Counted from the first letter of the stretch, positions 17,057 through 26,510 are shown. The stretch: 64,000 nt of DNA from Sedimentitalea arenosa (GCF_016428585.1 NZ_JAELVR010000013.1:1-64000), one strand, 5' to 3'. Notes: generated by a model not told the origin, from the sequence alone. Program-made: numbers and translations.

Positions 17057-18007
17057 CTATTTCTGTGCGTCGGTCAGTTCGATACCCGCCTCGGCATAGT
17101 ATCGCTGCGCGCCGGGATGGATGGTGGTCGTGATGTTCGCCATCAGGTCTGTATCGACCCCGTTCCACCAGGCAGCACCTTCGCTCATCTTGGCCTTCTG
17201 CTCCCAGAACGTACGGGTGAGTTCATAGGCCGTGTCGTCATCCATCTTTGTCGTGGTGAACGCGGCGACCGGCAGCGATGTGGTGACGATGTCACTGTCC
17301 TGCCCGGCATAGGTCCCGGCGGGAATGACGAGTCGGGCCCGCTTGGTGGCGGCGATCTGCTCGTCGCTCAGCGACAGGATCTCGACCCCGGTCGAGGCCG
17401 CCGCCTCGATCACGTTCGGCGCCGGCCACGACCCCGCGGTGACGAATCCGTCGATCTGGCCGTTCTTCAGCGCGGCGACGGCGCCTGACAATTCCACGTC
17501 CGCCACCTCGACCTTGCCCTCCAGCCCGAAGAGGCCGAGATATTTCTCGCCCTCGGTGGCACCGAAACTGCCCTTGCCCAGAAGGATCGTCTTGCCTTCC
17601 ATGCCGGCGAAATCGGTGGCTCCCGATGCTTCGGACATCACGAAATGCATGGTCAGCGAGGGAATCGGGAACAGCGCCCGGATCTCGTCGAAAGCCGGGT
17701 CGCCCTTGCCTTCGAACATCGCCTTTCCACCCTGTGCGAGGCCGACCAGCGCAGGCGGCGTGGTAAAGACGTAATCACCGCCGCGCGCCTTCACCTCCAT
17801 CACGTTCTGTACCGAGCCCTGGCTTTCCTCGACGGTGACAATAATCTCACCCCCTGTGCCCGCCTTCATCGCCTCGGCGATCTGCACCCCCATCTGGTAG
17901 TAGGACGACGCGGCCTTGGCCGACTTGTAGGTGACGCGCGTTTCGGCATAGGCCGGGGCCGCGACCAACAGCGCTGCGGCGAGCGCGGGTTTCAGAAATC
18001 GGATCAT
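17057..18007 (-). CDS. TAXI family TRAP transporter solute-binding protein
   Basis: 316 residues with signal peptide (cleavage after AYA, about residue 21). The N-terminal part shows the TAXI pattern (TYKSAKAASSYYQMGVQIAEAM) and later GDYVFTTPPALVGLAQGG and IDGFVTAGSWPAPNVIEAA, typical of the family's two-lobed receptor. It delivers ligand to the fused permease at 15193. First gene of a receptor, permease, lyase operon and divergent from the peptide ABC operon. The ligand cannot be read from sequence. Confidence 0.88.
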   Translation of the reverse strand: MIRFLKPALAAALLVAAPAYAETRVTYKSAKAASSYYQMGVQIAEAMKAGTGGEIIVTVEESQGSVQNVMEVKARGGDYVFTTPPALVGLAQGGKAMFEGKGDPAFDEIRALFPIPSLTMHFVMSEASGATDFAGMEGKTILLGKGSFGATEGEKYLGLFGLEGKVEVADVELSGAVAALKNGQIDGFVTAGSWPAPNVIEAAASTGVEILSLSDEQIAATKRARLVIPAGTYAGQDSDIVTTSLPVAAFTTTKMDDDTAYELTRTFWEQKAKMSEGAAWWNGVDTDLMANITTTIHPGAQRYYAEAGIELTDAQK

Positions 18008-18042
18008 GTCTCTCTCCCTGTTATGCGTTGCGATCTGTCTAT

Positions 18043-18077
18043 CAGGGATCGCGGAGACGTCGAATCCAAAATCCCTG
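18043..18077. promoter_or_regulatory. Inverted repeat in divergent spacer
   Basis: CAGGGAT (18043-18049) and ATCCCTG (18071-18077) are perfect 7-bp arms 21 nt apart, in the 231-bp spacer between the divergent TAXI and ABC transporter operons. Placement suits a shared regulator, but no regulator gene is adjacent. Confidence 0.3.
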
Positions 18078-18198
18078 GTCCCACCTGGTCCGGTGGTCCC
18101 GGTGCACCCGCCGTCACCTCTTTTCTCTTCCGGACGAAAATGTCAGGGTATGCGGCAGGCAGCGCGCGCGCCGTTTCGCCGCGCGTTGTTCAATTGCA

Positions 18199-18222
18199 CA
18201 CGTCGAGACTGCAAACGACGTG
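18199..18222. promoter_or_regulatory. Inverted repeat just upstream of the ABC binding-protein gene
   Basis: CACGTCG (18199-18205) and CGACGTG (18216-18222) form perfect 7-bp arms with a 10-nt loop, 16 nt before the ATG at 18239 and immediately before GGGAGA. It could be an operator or a hairpin that controls ribosome access. Confidence 0.35.
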
Positions 18223-18238
18223 AAAATGGGAGACTTAC

Positions 18239-19831
18239 ATGAAACTGAAATCATACCTAGCGGCAGGGGCGACGGCGCTCGCGCTTTGCGCGGGTTCGGC
18301 CTCGGCGCAGGCACTGGTCTACTGCTCGGAAGGTTCGCCCGAGGGCTTTGACCCCGCGCTCTACACCGCAGGCACCACCTTCGATGCGTCGAGCCACCCG
18401 ATCTACAACCGCCTGACCGAGTTCAAGGTCGGCACCACCGAGGTGATCCCCGGTCTCGCCGAGAGCTGGGAAGTGTCCGATGACGGCATGACCGTCACGT
18501 TCAAGCTGCGCCAGGGCGTCAAGTTCCACTCCAACGACTCGTTCACGCCGACCCGCGACTTCAACGCCGACGACGTGATCTTCTCGTTCGACCGTCAGGG
18601 CAACCCCGACCACCCGTTCCACACGGTCTCGGGCGGTACCTGGGAGTACTATGGCGGCATGTCGATGCCCGAACTCGTCAAGAGCATCGAGAAGGTCGAC
18701 GACTATACCGTCCAGTTCAACCTGACCCGTCCCGAAGCGCCCTTCATCGCCAACATGGCGATGGATTTCGCTTCGATCGTGTCGGCGGAATACGCCGAGG
18801 CAATGATGGACGCCGGCACGCCGGAAATGGTCAACCAGGCGCCGATCGGCACCGGTCCATTCAAGTTCCAGGCCTACCAGAAGGACGCCGTGATCCGCTA
18901 TCTGCGCAACGACGACTACTGGGGCGAGCCGGCCAAGGTCGAAGCCCTGATCTTCGCGATCACACCCGATGCCAGCGTGCGCTACCAGAAGGTGCAGGCA
19001 GGCGAATGCCACGTGATGGCCTATCCGAACCCGGCCGACATCGAAGAGATGAAGTCCAACGAGGATATCGTCGTGATGGAGCAGGAAGGCCTGAATGTCG
19101 GCTACCTGGCCTACAACACCACCATGCCGCCCTATGACAATCCCAAGGTGCGCAAGGCGCTGAACATGGCGATCGACAAGCAAGCGATCATCGACGTGGT
19201 GTTCCAGGGGTCGGGCCAGATCGCCAAGAACCCGATCCCGCCGACCATGTGGTCCTACAACGATTCCATCGAGGATGACCCGTATGATCCCGAAGCGGCC
19301 AAGGCGATGCTCGCGGAAGAAGGCGTCACCGATCTCAACATGAAGATCTGGGCGATGCCGGTGCAGCGTCCCTACAACCCGAACGCCCGCCGCATGGCCG
19401 AACTGATGCAGGAAGACTTTGCCAAGATCGGCGTCACGGTCGAGATCGTTTCCTACGAATGGGGCGAATACCTGTCGCGCTCGCGCGCGCTGGACCGCGA
19501 CGGCGCTATTCTGCTGGGCTGGACCGGTGACAACGGCGATCCGGACAACTTCCTGGCCGTGTTGCTGGGCTGCGACGGGCGCGAGAACTCGAACCGCGCG
19601 CAATGGTGCCACGAGCCCTTCGAGGAGCTGATCCAGAAGGCCAAGGTGCTGCCGACGCAGGCCGAACGTGCGCCGCTGTATGAAGAAGCTCAGGTGATCT
19701 TCAAGGAGCAGGCCCCCTGGGCGACCATCGCGCATTCGGTCGTCTACATGACCATGCGCCCCGAGGTCGACGGTTATGTCGTGCACCCGCTGGGTGGGCA
19801 CATCTTCAACCAGGTTGGCCTGTCCAACTGA
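18239..19831 (+). CDS. Peptide-type ABC transporter substrate-binding protein (DppA-like, SBP family 5)
   Basis: 530 residues with signal peptide (cleavage after ASA, about 23). Family 5 features: LVYCSEGSPEGFDPALYTAGTTF near the mature N-terminus, a domain-II region with VRKALNMAIDKQAIIDVVFQG, and GWTGDNGDPDNFL near the C-terminal lobe. Two conserved cysteines (CDG and WCHEP) resemble the DppA disulfide. It captures di- or oligopeptides in the periplasm for the permeases at 20991 and 21999. GGGAGA precedes the ATG. It heads a six-gene operon and is separated from the rest by a strong hairpin. Confidence 0.92.
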   Translation: MKLKSYLAAGATALALCAGSASAQALVYCSEGSPEGFDPALYTAGTTFDASSHPIYNRLTEFKVGTTEVIPGLAESWEVSDDGMTVTFKLRQGVKFHSNDSFTPTRDFNADDVIFSFDRQGNPDHPFHTVSGGTWEYYGGMSMPELVKSIEKVDDYTVQFNLTRPEAPFIANMAMDFASIVSAEYAEAMMDAGTPEMVNQAPIGTGPFKFQAYQKDAVIRYLRNDDYWGEPAKVEALIFAITPDASVRYQKVQAGECHVMAYPNPADIEEMKSNEDIVVMEQEGLNVGYLAYNTTMPPYDNPKVRKALNMAIDKQAIIDVVFQGSGQIAKNPIPPTMWSYNDSIEDDPYDPEAAKAMLAEEGVTDLNMKIWAMPVQRPYNPNARRMAELMQEDFAKIGVTVEIVSYEWGEYLSRSRALDRDGAILLGWTGDNGDPDNFLAVLLGCDGRENSNRAQWCHEPFEELIQKAKVLPTQAERAPLYEEAQVIFKEQAPWATIAHSVVYMTMRPEVDGYVVHPLGGHIFNQVGLSN

Positions 19832-19837
19832 TCCATC

Positions 19838-19861
19838 GGGGGCGGCTCCCGGGCCGCCCCC
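19838..19861 (+). terminator. Strong hairpin after the ABC binding-protein gene, possible attenuator
   Basis: GGGGGCGGC (19838-19846) pairs perfectly with GCCGCCCCC (19853-19861) with a 6-nt loop, 7 nt after the binding-protein stop. No U run follows, so partial termination or mRNA stabilisation is more likely than complete termination, since the downstream genes belong to the same transporter. Confidence 0.6.
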
Positions 19862-19887
19862 GTACTCCTGACGCGAAAGCTGCCGCC

Positions 19888-20997
19888 GTGACCAAGACAC
19901 TGACCGACCGACTGGCCGAATACGCCACCGTCGCCGCCGATCTGGGCGTCGATGCAGTGGCGCTCGTGCCGGGTCCGAATTTCACCCGCGCGCTCAACCA
20001 GAGTTTCATGAGCCATGAGCGTCCCTTTATTCTAGTCATTCCCGCCGATCGCCCCACCGCGGCACTGGTGCCGAACCTCGAATTGCGCAGCTGGGACCTC
20101 GTCGGATTTGACGGCGCAGTGTTCGACTGGCGCGACCAGGACGGATACGACGCCGCATTCTCCGAACTCCTGTCGCACCTGCGCATCTCCTCGCTGGCCG
20201 TCGAAGGGCAAGTGATGCGCGTCTTCGTGCATCATGCGCTGAAACGCGCTCAGCCCGATCTGCGCATCGTCGACGGCGAGGCCGCGATTTCCGGACTGCG
20301 CATGATAAAGACGCCTGAGGATATCGATGCGCTCAAGGCCGCCATCGCGATCTCGGAACGCGCGCTGGCCCGTACGCTCGAGTCCGTGCGCCTCGGGCAG
20401 ACAGAAACCGAGATCGAACAGGTGCTGATCCAGTCTCTCTTCGCCGAGGGTGCCGAGGACCTGGCCTTTCCGCCCATCGTGGCCGCGGGCGACGGTTCGG
20501 CGCGCCCGCACGCCCACGCGCGACCCGACTACCGGGTCAAAGCGGGCGACGCCCTGCTGCTGGATTTCGGCGCCCGCAAGCACGGGTTCGCCGCCGACAT
20601 CACCCGCACGGTCTTTCTGGACCATGCCAGCGACGAAGCGCACGACGTGTATGACACCGTTCTGCGCGCCAATCTCAAGGGCTTCGAGGTCACACGGGCC
20701 GGGGTCACCGCGCATGATATCGACGACGCGGTGATCGGCGTGCTCGAGTCCTCGCCCTATGCGGATCGCATTCGCACCAAGACAGGCCACGGGCTGGGCC
20801 GGGACGTTCATGAAGCCCCTTACATCATGCGCGGCAACCCGCTGCCCCTACCCGCCGGCACCGTCTACACCAATGAGCCCGGCCTCTACGAGATCGACAA
20901 TTTCGGTGTCCGCATCGAAGACGATGTGCTCGTCACCGAGTCCGGCGGCACCTCGCTCACCACCTTTCCCAAGGAGCTGACGATCCTGCCATGCTGA
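19888..20997 (+). CDS. M24 family metallopeptidase (Xaa-Pro peptidase-like)
   Basis: 369 residues, GTG start, no signal peptide, so cytoplasmic. N-terminal creatinase-like domain (about 1-135) then the pita-bread catalytic domain with the five metal ligands in order: Asp in LLLDFGARKHGFAADITRT (two Asp), His in TGHGLGRDVHE, Glu in TNEPGLYE and Glu in VRIEDDV. It probably removes N-terminal residues from proline-containing peptides brought in by the surrounding ABC transporter. It lies between the binding-protein and permease genes, and its end overlaps the first permease gene by 7 nt. Confidence 0.9.
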   Translation: MTKTLTDRLAEYATVAADLGVDAVALVPGPNFTRALNQSFMSHERPFILVIPADRPTAALVPNLELRSWDLVGFDGAVFDWRDQDGYDAAFSELLSHLRISSLAVEGQVMRVFVHHALKRAQPDLRIVDGEAAISGLRMIKTPEDIDALKAAIAISERALARTLESVRLGQTETEIEQVLIQSLFAEGAEDLAFPPIVAAGDGSARPHAHARPDYRVKAGDALLLDFGARKHGFAADITRTVFLDHASDEAHDVYDTVLRANLKGFEVTRAGVTAHDIDDAVIGVLESSPYADRIRTKTGHGLGRDVHEAPYIMRGNPLPLPAGTVYTNEPGLYEIDNFGVRIEDDVLVTESGGTSLTTFPKELTILPC

Positions 20998-21998
20998 AAT
21001 ATTTCGGATCCCGCCTCCTGACCTTCATCCCGACCTTCCTCGGCGTGACGCTGATCTCCTTTGCCTTCATCCGCGTGTTGCCCGGTGATCCGATCATCGT
21101 GATGGCCGGCGAACGTGGCCTGACGGATGAACGCTATCAGGAACTGACCGAGCAGTTCGGGTTCGACCTTCCGATCTACGTCCAATTCTGGGACTATTTC
21201 ACCGGGGTGCTTCAGGGCGACCTTGGAAATTCCTTCGTCACCAAGCGCCCGGTCTGGGACGAGTTCTTCGCCCTCTTCCCGGCGACCCTGGAACTGTCGC
21301 TCTGCGCCATGATCTTCGCGGTGCTTCTGGGATTGCCCGCCGGTGTCATCGCGGCGGTCAACCGCGGCAAGTTCTTCGACCGGGCGCTCATGTCGACGGC
21401 TCTGGTCGGCTACTCGATGCCGATCTTCTGGTGGGCGCTGCTGCTGATCATCGTGTTTTCCGGCAACCTGCAATGGACGCCGGTATCGGGCCGGATCGAC
21501 CTGACCTACTATTTCCCGAACGCCACTGGCTTCATGCTGATCGACAGCCTCGCCTCTGGGCAACAGGGGGCGTTCCTGTCCGCCCTGCGGCATCTGCTGC
21601 TGCCGACCATCGTTCTGGGCACGATCCCGCTGGCCGTCATCGCGCGGCAGACCCGCTCGGCCATGCTCGAGGTGCTGGGCGAGGATTACATCCGGACTGC
21701 CCGCGCCAAGGGGTTGGCGCCGGGACGCATCAACGGCATCCACGCCTTGCGCAACGCCCTGATTCCGGTCGTCACCGTGATCGGGCTGTCGGTCGGCACG
21801 CTGCTGGCCGGCGCGATCCTGACCGAGACCATCTTCAGCTGGCCCGGCATCGGCAAGTGGATGGTCGACAGCATTTTCCGCCGCGACTACCCGGTCGTTC
21901 AGGGCGGGTTGCTGATGATCGCGGTGATCGTGATGCTGGTCAACCTGACCGTCGATGTCCTCTACGGCGTCATCAACCCCAAGATCAGGAAGAGATAG
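20991..21998 (+). CDS. Peptide-type ABC transporter permease (DppB-like)
   Basis: 335 residues with six predicted membrane segments (first at about 10-30). Contains the N-terminal FIPTFLGVTLISFAFIRVLPGDP motif of DppB/OppB proteins and the EAA-loop LGEDYIRTARAKGLAPGRI that contacts the ATPase. Starts inside the peptidase gene and is followed immediately (stop TAG then ATG) by the second permease gene. It forms the translocation pore with the protein at 21999. Confidence 0.92.
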   Translation: MLKYFGSRLLTFIPTFLGVTLISFAFIRVLPGDPIIVMAGERGLTDERYQELTEQFGFDLPIYVQFWDYFTGVLQGDLGNSFVTKRPVWDEFFALFPATLELSLCAMIFAVLLGLPAGVIAAVNRGKFFDRALMSTALVGYSMPIFWWALLLIIVFSGNLQWTPVSGRIDLTYYFPNATGFMLIDSLASGQQGAFLSALRHLLLPTIVLGTIPLAVIARQTRSAMLEVLGEDYIRTARAKGLAPGRINGIHALRNALIPVVTVIGLSVGTLLAGAILTETIFSWPGIGKWMVDSIFRRDYPVVQGGLLMIAVIVMLVNLTVDVLYGVINPKIRKR

Positions 21999-22904
21999 AT
22001 GACCGACACGCTGTCCGCCACGCCTGACACCGCCGTCGCCCGCCCCAGCCGGCTGAGCGAATTCTGGTTCTATTTCCGTGAGAACCGCGGCGCCGTCATC
22101 GGCTTCTACGTCTTCCTGGCCTTCGTGCTGGTGGCGGCCTTCGCCCCGCTATTGGCGCCCTATGATCCGACCGAGCAATTCCGCCAGCACGCGCTGCAAC
22201 CACCGGCTTGGCAGGAGGGCGGAAGCTGGGCCTTTCCGCTCGGCACCGATCCACTGGGCCGGGACATGCTCTCGCGGCTGATCATGGGCGCGCGCTTCTC
22301 GTTCTTCATCGGGGTCGTCGTGGTCGCCATCGCAGCGACCGGCGGCATCCTGATCGGCCTGATCGCCGGGTTCGCGCCCAACTGGCTCGACACGATCATC
22401 ATGCGGGTGATGGACATCATCCTCGCCTTTCCGTCGCTTCTGCTGGCGTTGGTGCTGGTGGCCATCCTCGGCCCGACCCTGACCAATGCCCTGATCGCGA
22501 TCGCCATCGTGCAGCAACCGCATTACGTGCGCCTGACCCGCGCCAGCGTGATGTCCGAACTGCAGAAGGATTATGTCACCTCGGCCCGTGTCGCCGGCGC
22601 CGGGATCCTGCACCTGATGTTCATCACGGTCCTGCCGAACTGTCTTGCGCCGATCATCGTGCAGGGCGCACTGTCCTTTTCCAGCGCCATTCTCGACGTC
22701 GCCGCGCTTGGCTTCCTCGGCATGGGCGCGCAACCCCCGACCCCGGAATGGGGCACCATGCTGGCCGAAGCGCGCGAGTTCATCCTGCGCGCCTGGTGGG
22801 TGGTGACCTTCCCCGGCCTGACCATTCTCGTGACGGTGTTGGCGATCAATCTGATGGGTGACGGGCTGCGCGATGCGCTCGATCCGAAACTGAAGCGGAG
22901 CTGA
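21999..22904 (+). CDS. Peptide-type ABC transporter permease (DppC-like)
   Basis: 301 residues with six membrane segments, the first near 34-55, preceded by the cytoplasmic leader typical of DppC/OppC. The region FPLGTDPLGRDMLSRLIMGARFS is diagnostic of the family; the EAA loop is SELQKDYVTSARVAGAG. No gap separates it from the first permease gene. Second half of the peptide translocation pore. Confidence 0.92.
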   Translation: MTDTLSATPDTAVARPSRLSEFWFYFRENRGAVIGFYVFLAFVLVAAFAPLLAPYDPTEQFRQHALQPPAWQEGGSWAFPLGTDPLGRDMLSRLIMGARFSFFIGVVVVAIAATGGILIGLIAGFAPNWLDTIIMRVMDIILAFPSLLLALVLVAILGPTLTNALIAIAIVQQPHYVRLTRASVMSELQKDYVTSARVAGAGILHLMFITVLPNCLAPIIVQGALSFSSAILDVAALGFLGMGAQPPTPEWGTMLAEAREFILRAWWVVTFPGLTILVTVLAINLMGDGLRDALDPKLKRS

Positions 22905-22907
22905 TCC

Positions 22908-23885
22908 ATGTCCCTGCTGCGCATCCGCAACCTGAGCGTCGAATTCGCAACGTCCGCCGGATCGTTCCGTGCGGTCGACGGGGTCGATGTCGATGTCGAT
23001 ACCGGCGAAATTCTTGCCATCGTGGGCGAATCCGGCTCGGGCAAGTCGGTCTCGATGCTGGCCCTGATGGGCCTTTTGCCCTGGACCGCCACGATCACCG
23101 CCGACGAGATGCTGTTCGACGGTCACGACCTCGCCACCCTGTCCTCCAGTGCCCGGCGGAAGATCGTCGGCAAGGACCTGGCGATGATCTTCCAGGAGCC
23201 GATGTCCTCGCTCAATCCCTGTTTCACCGTGGGCTGGCAGATCAAGGAGGCTCTGCGCTTCCACCTGGGTCTTGATCGCGCCGCGCGCCACACCCGCGCC
23301 ATCGAGCTGTTTGAGCAGGTCGGCATCCCTGCCCCGGAAAAGCGCCTTTCGGCCTTTCCGCACCAGTTGTCCGGCGGGATGAACCAACGCGTGATGATCG
23401 CTATGGCCATTGCCTGCCGGCCCAAGCTGCTGATCGCGGACGAGCCGACGACGGCGCTTGACGTGACGATCCAGGCGCAGATCCTCGACCTTTTGACCAG
23501 CCTGCGCGCGGACACCGGCATGGGGCTGGTGCTGATCACCCATGACATGGGTGTGGTGGCGGAAACCGCCGAGCGCGTCAGCGTGCAATACGCGGGCCAG
23601 AAGATCGAGGAACAGCCGGTGGCCGAGCTGTTCGAGCACCCGCACCATCCGTACACGGCAGCACTTCTCAGCGCCCTGCCGGAGCGCGCCACCGAAAAGC
23701 GCCTGCCGACCATTCCCGGAGTGGTGCCCGGCCAGTTCGACCGCCCGAAGGGCTGCCTGTTCTCGCCGCGTTGCCAGTTCGCCGATGCGCGCTGCAAGTC
23801 AGAGCCGCCGAAACCGCAGGGCGAGGATCTCGGCCGCGCGCGCTGCCACTACCCGCTCAACGGCTCCGAAAGGATCGCGTCATGA
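22908..23885 (+). CDS. Peptide-type ABC transporter ATP-binding protein (DppD-like)
   Basis: 325 residues. Walker [10 protein letters not shown]-loop [10 protein letters not shown], signature LSGGMNQR, Walker [14 protein letters not shown], and switch His in ITHDMGVV. The C-terminal oligopeptide-transport extension holds cysteines ([15 protein letters not shown]) that in some DppD proteins bind a cluster or zinc. Note the [11 protein letters not shown] form of the signature helix. Coupled to the next ATPase gene by ATGA. Confidence 0.92.
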   Translation: MSLLRIRNLSVEFATSAGSFRAVDGVDVDVDTGEILAIVGESGSGKSVSMLALMGLLPWTATITADEMLFDGHDLATLSSSARRKIVGKDLAMIFQEPMSSLNPCFTVGWQIKEALRFHLGLDRAARHTRAIELFEQVGIPAPEKRLSAFPHQLSGGMNQRVMIAMAIACRPKLLIADEPTTALDVTIQAQILDLLTSLRADTGMGLVLITHDMGVVAETAERVSVQYAGQKIEEQPVAELFEHPHHPYTAALLSALPERATEKRLPTIPGVVPGQFDRPKGCLFSPRCQFADARCKSEPPKPQGEDLGRARCHYPLNGSERIAS

Positions 23886-24868
23886 CCGCCGCTTCCGCTC
23901 CCGTGATGACAGCGACCGGGCTTGCCCGCCACTACGAGGTGGGCGGCGGGCTCTTTTCCAAGCCGCAGGTGTTGCGCGCCGTTCAGCGCGTCGACTTCAA
24001 CCTCTATCCCGGCAAGACGCTGGCCGTGGTGGGTGAATCCGGCTGCGGCAAGTCCACGCTGGCCCGGATGGTGACCATGATCGAGGAGCCGACCGACGGA
24101 AGCCTGACGCTGGACGGCCAGCCGGTCGTGCGGGCGGGTTGGCCGGCGCTGCGCTCCTCGGTGCAGATCGTGTTCCAGGACCCCTACGGCTCGCTCAACC
24201 CGCGTCAGCGGATCGGCACGATCCTGATGGAGCCGCTCAAGATCAACCGTCCCGACCTGCCGGTAAAGGAACGCGAAGCCAAGGCTCGCGACGTTCTGGG
24301 CCTGGTCGGGCTCAGGCCCGAGCATTTCGACCGCTATCCGCACATGTTCTCGGGCGGTCAGCGCCAGCGCATCGCGATCGCGCGCGCTCTGATGCTGGAC
24401 CCCAAGGTTCTCGTACTGGACGAGCCTGTCTCGGCGCTGGATGTCTCTATTCAGAGCGCGATCCTGAACCTGCTGGTCGATCTGCAGGAACGTCTGGGAT
24501 TGGCCTATCTTTTCATCAGCCACGATCTAAGCGTCGTGCGCCATGTCGCCGACGACATCATCGTGATGTATCTGGGACAGGCAGTCGAAACCGGCCCCAA
24601 GGAGGCGGTGTTCGCCGCGCCGAAGCATCCCTATACCAAGGCGCTGCTGTCGGCGACCCCGCGCGCTGAACCCGGTGCGGCCAAGGACCGGATCAAGCTG
24701 ACAGGCGAATTGCCCTCTCCCCTGATGAACGTTCCGGGCTGCCCCTTCGCGCCGCGCTGCTGGAAAGTGCAGGAGAAGTGCCGCGCCGAGCGTCCGGCGC
24801 TCGGCGCCGAACGCCATGCGGCGGCCTGTTTTTTTCCGCTCGCAGACGGCGAAACCGCTCAGACATAG
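23882..24868 (+). CDS. Peptide-type ABC transporter ATP-binding protein (DppF-like)
   Basis: 328 residues from the ATG at 23882 that overlaps the previous stop. Walker [11 protein letters not shown]-loop [12 protein letters not shown], signature [15 protein letters not shown], Walker [14 protein letters not shown], switch His in [11 protein letters not shown], and the C-terminal cysteine extension [16 protein letters not shown]. Together with the 22908 protein it energises peptide uptake. Last gene of the operon; its final 10 nt overlap the convergent glutamate-synthase-like gene. Confidence 0.92.
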   Translation: MTAASAPVMTATGLARHYEVGGGLFSKPQVLRAVQRVDFNLYPGKTLAVVGESGCGKSTLARMVTMIEEPTDGSLTLDGQPVVRAGWPALRSSVQIVFQDPYGSLNPRQRIGTILMEPLKINRPDLPVKEREAKARDVLGLVGLRPEHFDRYPHMFSGGQRQRIAIARALMLDPKVLVLDEPVSALDVSIQSAILNLLVDLQERLGLAYLFISHDLSVVRHVADDIIVMYLGQAVETGPKEAVFAAPKHPYTKALLSATPRAEPGAAKDRIKLTGELPSPLMNVPGCPFAPRCWKVQEKCRAERPALGAERHAAACFFPLADGETAQT

Positions 24869-26463
24869 GTGCCGTCGACGGGTTCGAAACTGGCGGCGCG
24901 CGAGCGTTGCCACCGCATGAGATAGCCGAACTCATCCGGTTCCTCGCGCAGCAGGAACCCTTCGGGCAAGTAGGGATAGACCTCCTGCCCCGTGACCATG
25001 TCACGGTCGCTCTCCCGCATCAGCAGGTGATGCGGCAGGAACTTGCCCGGATGGTCGAGCCCGGCCGCGCCGGTCATCTCGGCAAGGGCCTTCATCGTGT
25101 TGTTGTGAAAGCGATAGACCCGCTCGGATTTCTCGGTCACATCGAGAGCACGCTGGCGCAGCGGGTCCTGCGTGGCCACGCCGACAGGGCAGCAGTTGGT
25201 GTGGCAGGCCTGCGCCTGGATGCAGCCGATCGAGAACATGAACCCGCGTGCCGAATTGGCCCAGTCCGCCCCCAGCGCCAGCGCCTTAGCGATGTCAAAG
25301 GACGTGACCAGCTTGCCCGAGGCACCCAGCTTGAGACGATCGCGCAGTCCGGCACCGCGCAGGGCGTTGTGAGCGAAGGTCAGCCCCTCGACCAGCGGCA
25401 TACCCATGTGGTTGGCGAATTCCAACGGGGCCGCCCCGGTGCCGCCTTCCTTGCCGTCAACGACGATGAAATCGGGCACGATATCGGTTTCCAGCATCGC
25501 CCGGATCATGCACATGAATTCGCGCCGATGGCCGATGCACAGCTTGAAACCGACCGGTTTGCCGTCGCCGTTCTCGCGCAGCGTGCCGATGAACTCCATC
25601 ATTTCGAGCGGGGTCCGGAACTCGGGATGGGCCGCGGGCGAGACGCAATCCTGTCCCATCGGCACGCCGCGAGCTTCGGCGATCTCGGGCGAAATCTTTG
25701 AAGCCGGCAACATGCCGCCATGACCGGGCTTTGCGCCCTGGCTCAGCTTCAGTTCGATAAGCTTGACCTGTGGATCGCTTGCCTGATCGCGGAATTTCGC
25801 CACGTCGAACCGCCCCTCGGCCGTGCGGCAGCCGAAATAGCCCGAGCCGATCTCGTAGATCAGGTCGCCACCACCTTCGCGGTGATACCGGCTGATGCCG
25901 CCCTCCCCCGTGTCATGGGCAAAGCCGCCTTTCTTTGCACCGCGATTGAGCGCGAGGATCGCGTTTGCGGACAAGGCGCCGAAACTCATCGCCGAGATGT
26001 TGTAGATCGAGGCATCGTAGGGTTTGGCGCATTCGTTGCCGCCGATCCGGACGCGGAAATCGTGGTCGGTGATGATCTTGGGCACGACCGAGTGAGTCAA
26101 CCATTCAAAGCCCGAGTCATAGACCCGCTCGCGCGTACCGAATGGACGCTTGTCCTCGACCCCTTTGGCCCGCTGGTAGATGATCGACCGCTTGTCGCGC
26201 GAAAACGGCTCCTCGTCCTGGTCGCTCTCGATGAGGTACTGGCGGATTTCGGGCCGGATGCCTTCGAAGAGAAAGCGCATGTGGCCGATGACGGGATAGT
26301 TGCGCAGGATCGAGTGACTGGATTGCATGACATCATAGGCCCCGAGGGCGGTAAGGAAGCCGAAGAGCAGCAGTGGCAGCAGGAACCACCATGAGGCCCC
26401 GAGCCCGATCAGGCTGGCGAACGCCAGCACGGCCGACCCAGCGAAGGCGGTGTATCTCAGCAT
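24859..26463 (-). CDS. FMN-binding glutamate synthase family protein, membrane anchored
   Basis: 534 residues. Two N-terminal hydrophobic segments (about 6-22 and 25-42) are followed by the FMN/alpha-subunit synthase domain of glutamate synthase (about 100-500). Marks: AMSFGALSANAILALNRGAKKGGFAHDTGEGGISRYH region, KPGHGGMLPASKIS type FMN loop, and the iron-sulfur cysteines in GCIQAQACHTNCCPVG. There is no amidotransferase domain, so it is not a complete GOGAT; the real reaction of this stand-alone family is not established. AGGAGA precedes the ATG. Confidence 0.88.
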   Translation of the reverse strand: MLRYTAFAGSAVLAFASLIGLGASWWFLLPLLLFGFLTALGAYDVMQSSHSILRNYPVIGHMRFLFEGIRPEIRQYLIESDQDEEPFSRDKRSIIYQRAKGVEDKRPFGTRERVYDSGFEWLTHSVVPKIITDHDFRVRIGGNECAKPYDASIYNISAMSFGALSANAILALNRGAKKGGFAHDTGEGGISRYHREGGGDLIYEIGSGYFGCRTAEGRFDVAKFRDQASDPQVKLIELKLSQGAKPGHGGMLPASKISPEIAEARGVPMGQDCVSPAAHPEFRTPLEMMEFIGTLRENGDGKPVGFKLCIGHRREFMCMIRAMLETDIVPDFIVVDGKEGGTGAAPLEFANHMGMPLVEGLTFAHNALRGAGLRDRLKLGASGKLVTSFDIAKALALGADWANSARGFMFSIGCIQAQACHTNCCPVGVATQDPLRQRALDVTEKSERVYRFHNNTMKALAEMTGAAGLDHPGKFLPHHLLMRESDRDMVTGQEVYPYLPEGFLLREEPDEFGYLMRWQRSRAASFEPVDGTYV

Positions 26464-26486
26464 GATCTACTCTCCTGTCCGGATGC

Positions 26487-26510
26487 ACGGCCCGGCGTTT
26501 GGCGGGCCGT
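26487..26510 (-). other. Hairpin in the leader of the glutamate-synthase-like gene
   Basis: ACGGCCCG (26487-26494) pairs perfectly with CGGGCCGT (26503-26510), 8-nt loop, 23 nt upstream of the ATG at 26463 and about 150 nt after the lpd stop. It could end lpd transcripts or control the downstream gene. The rest of the 199-bp gap shows nothing I recognise. Confidence 0.45.

Noticed and set aside
18257-19900. 547-residue minus-strand frame over the ABC binding-protein gene
   Set aside because: Antisense of a well-conserved gene, with Val/Gly/His/Arg bias and no domain.
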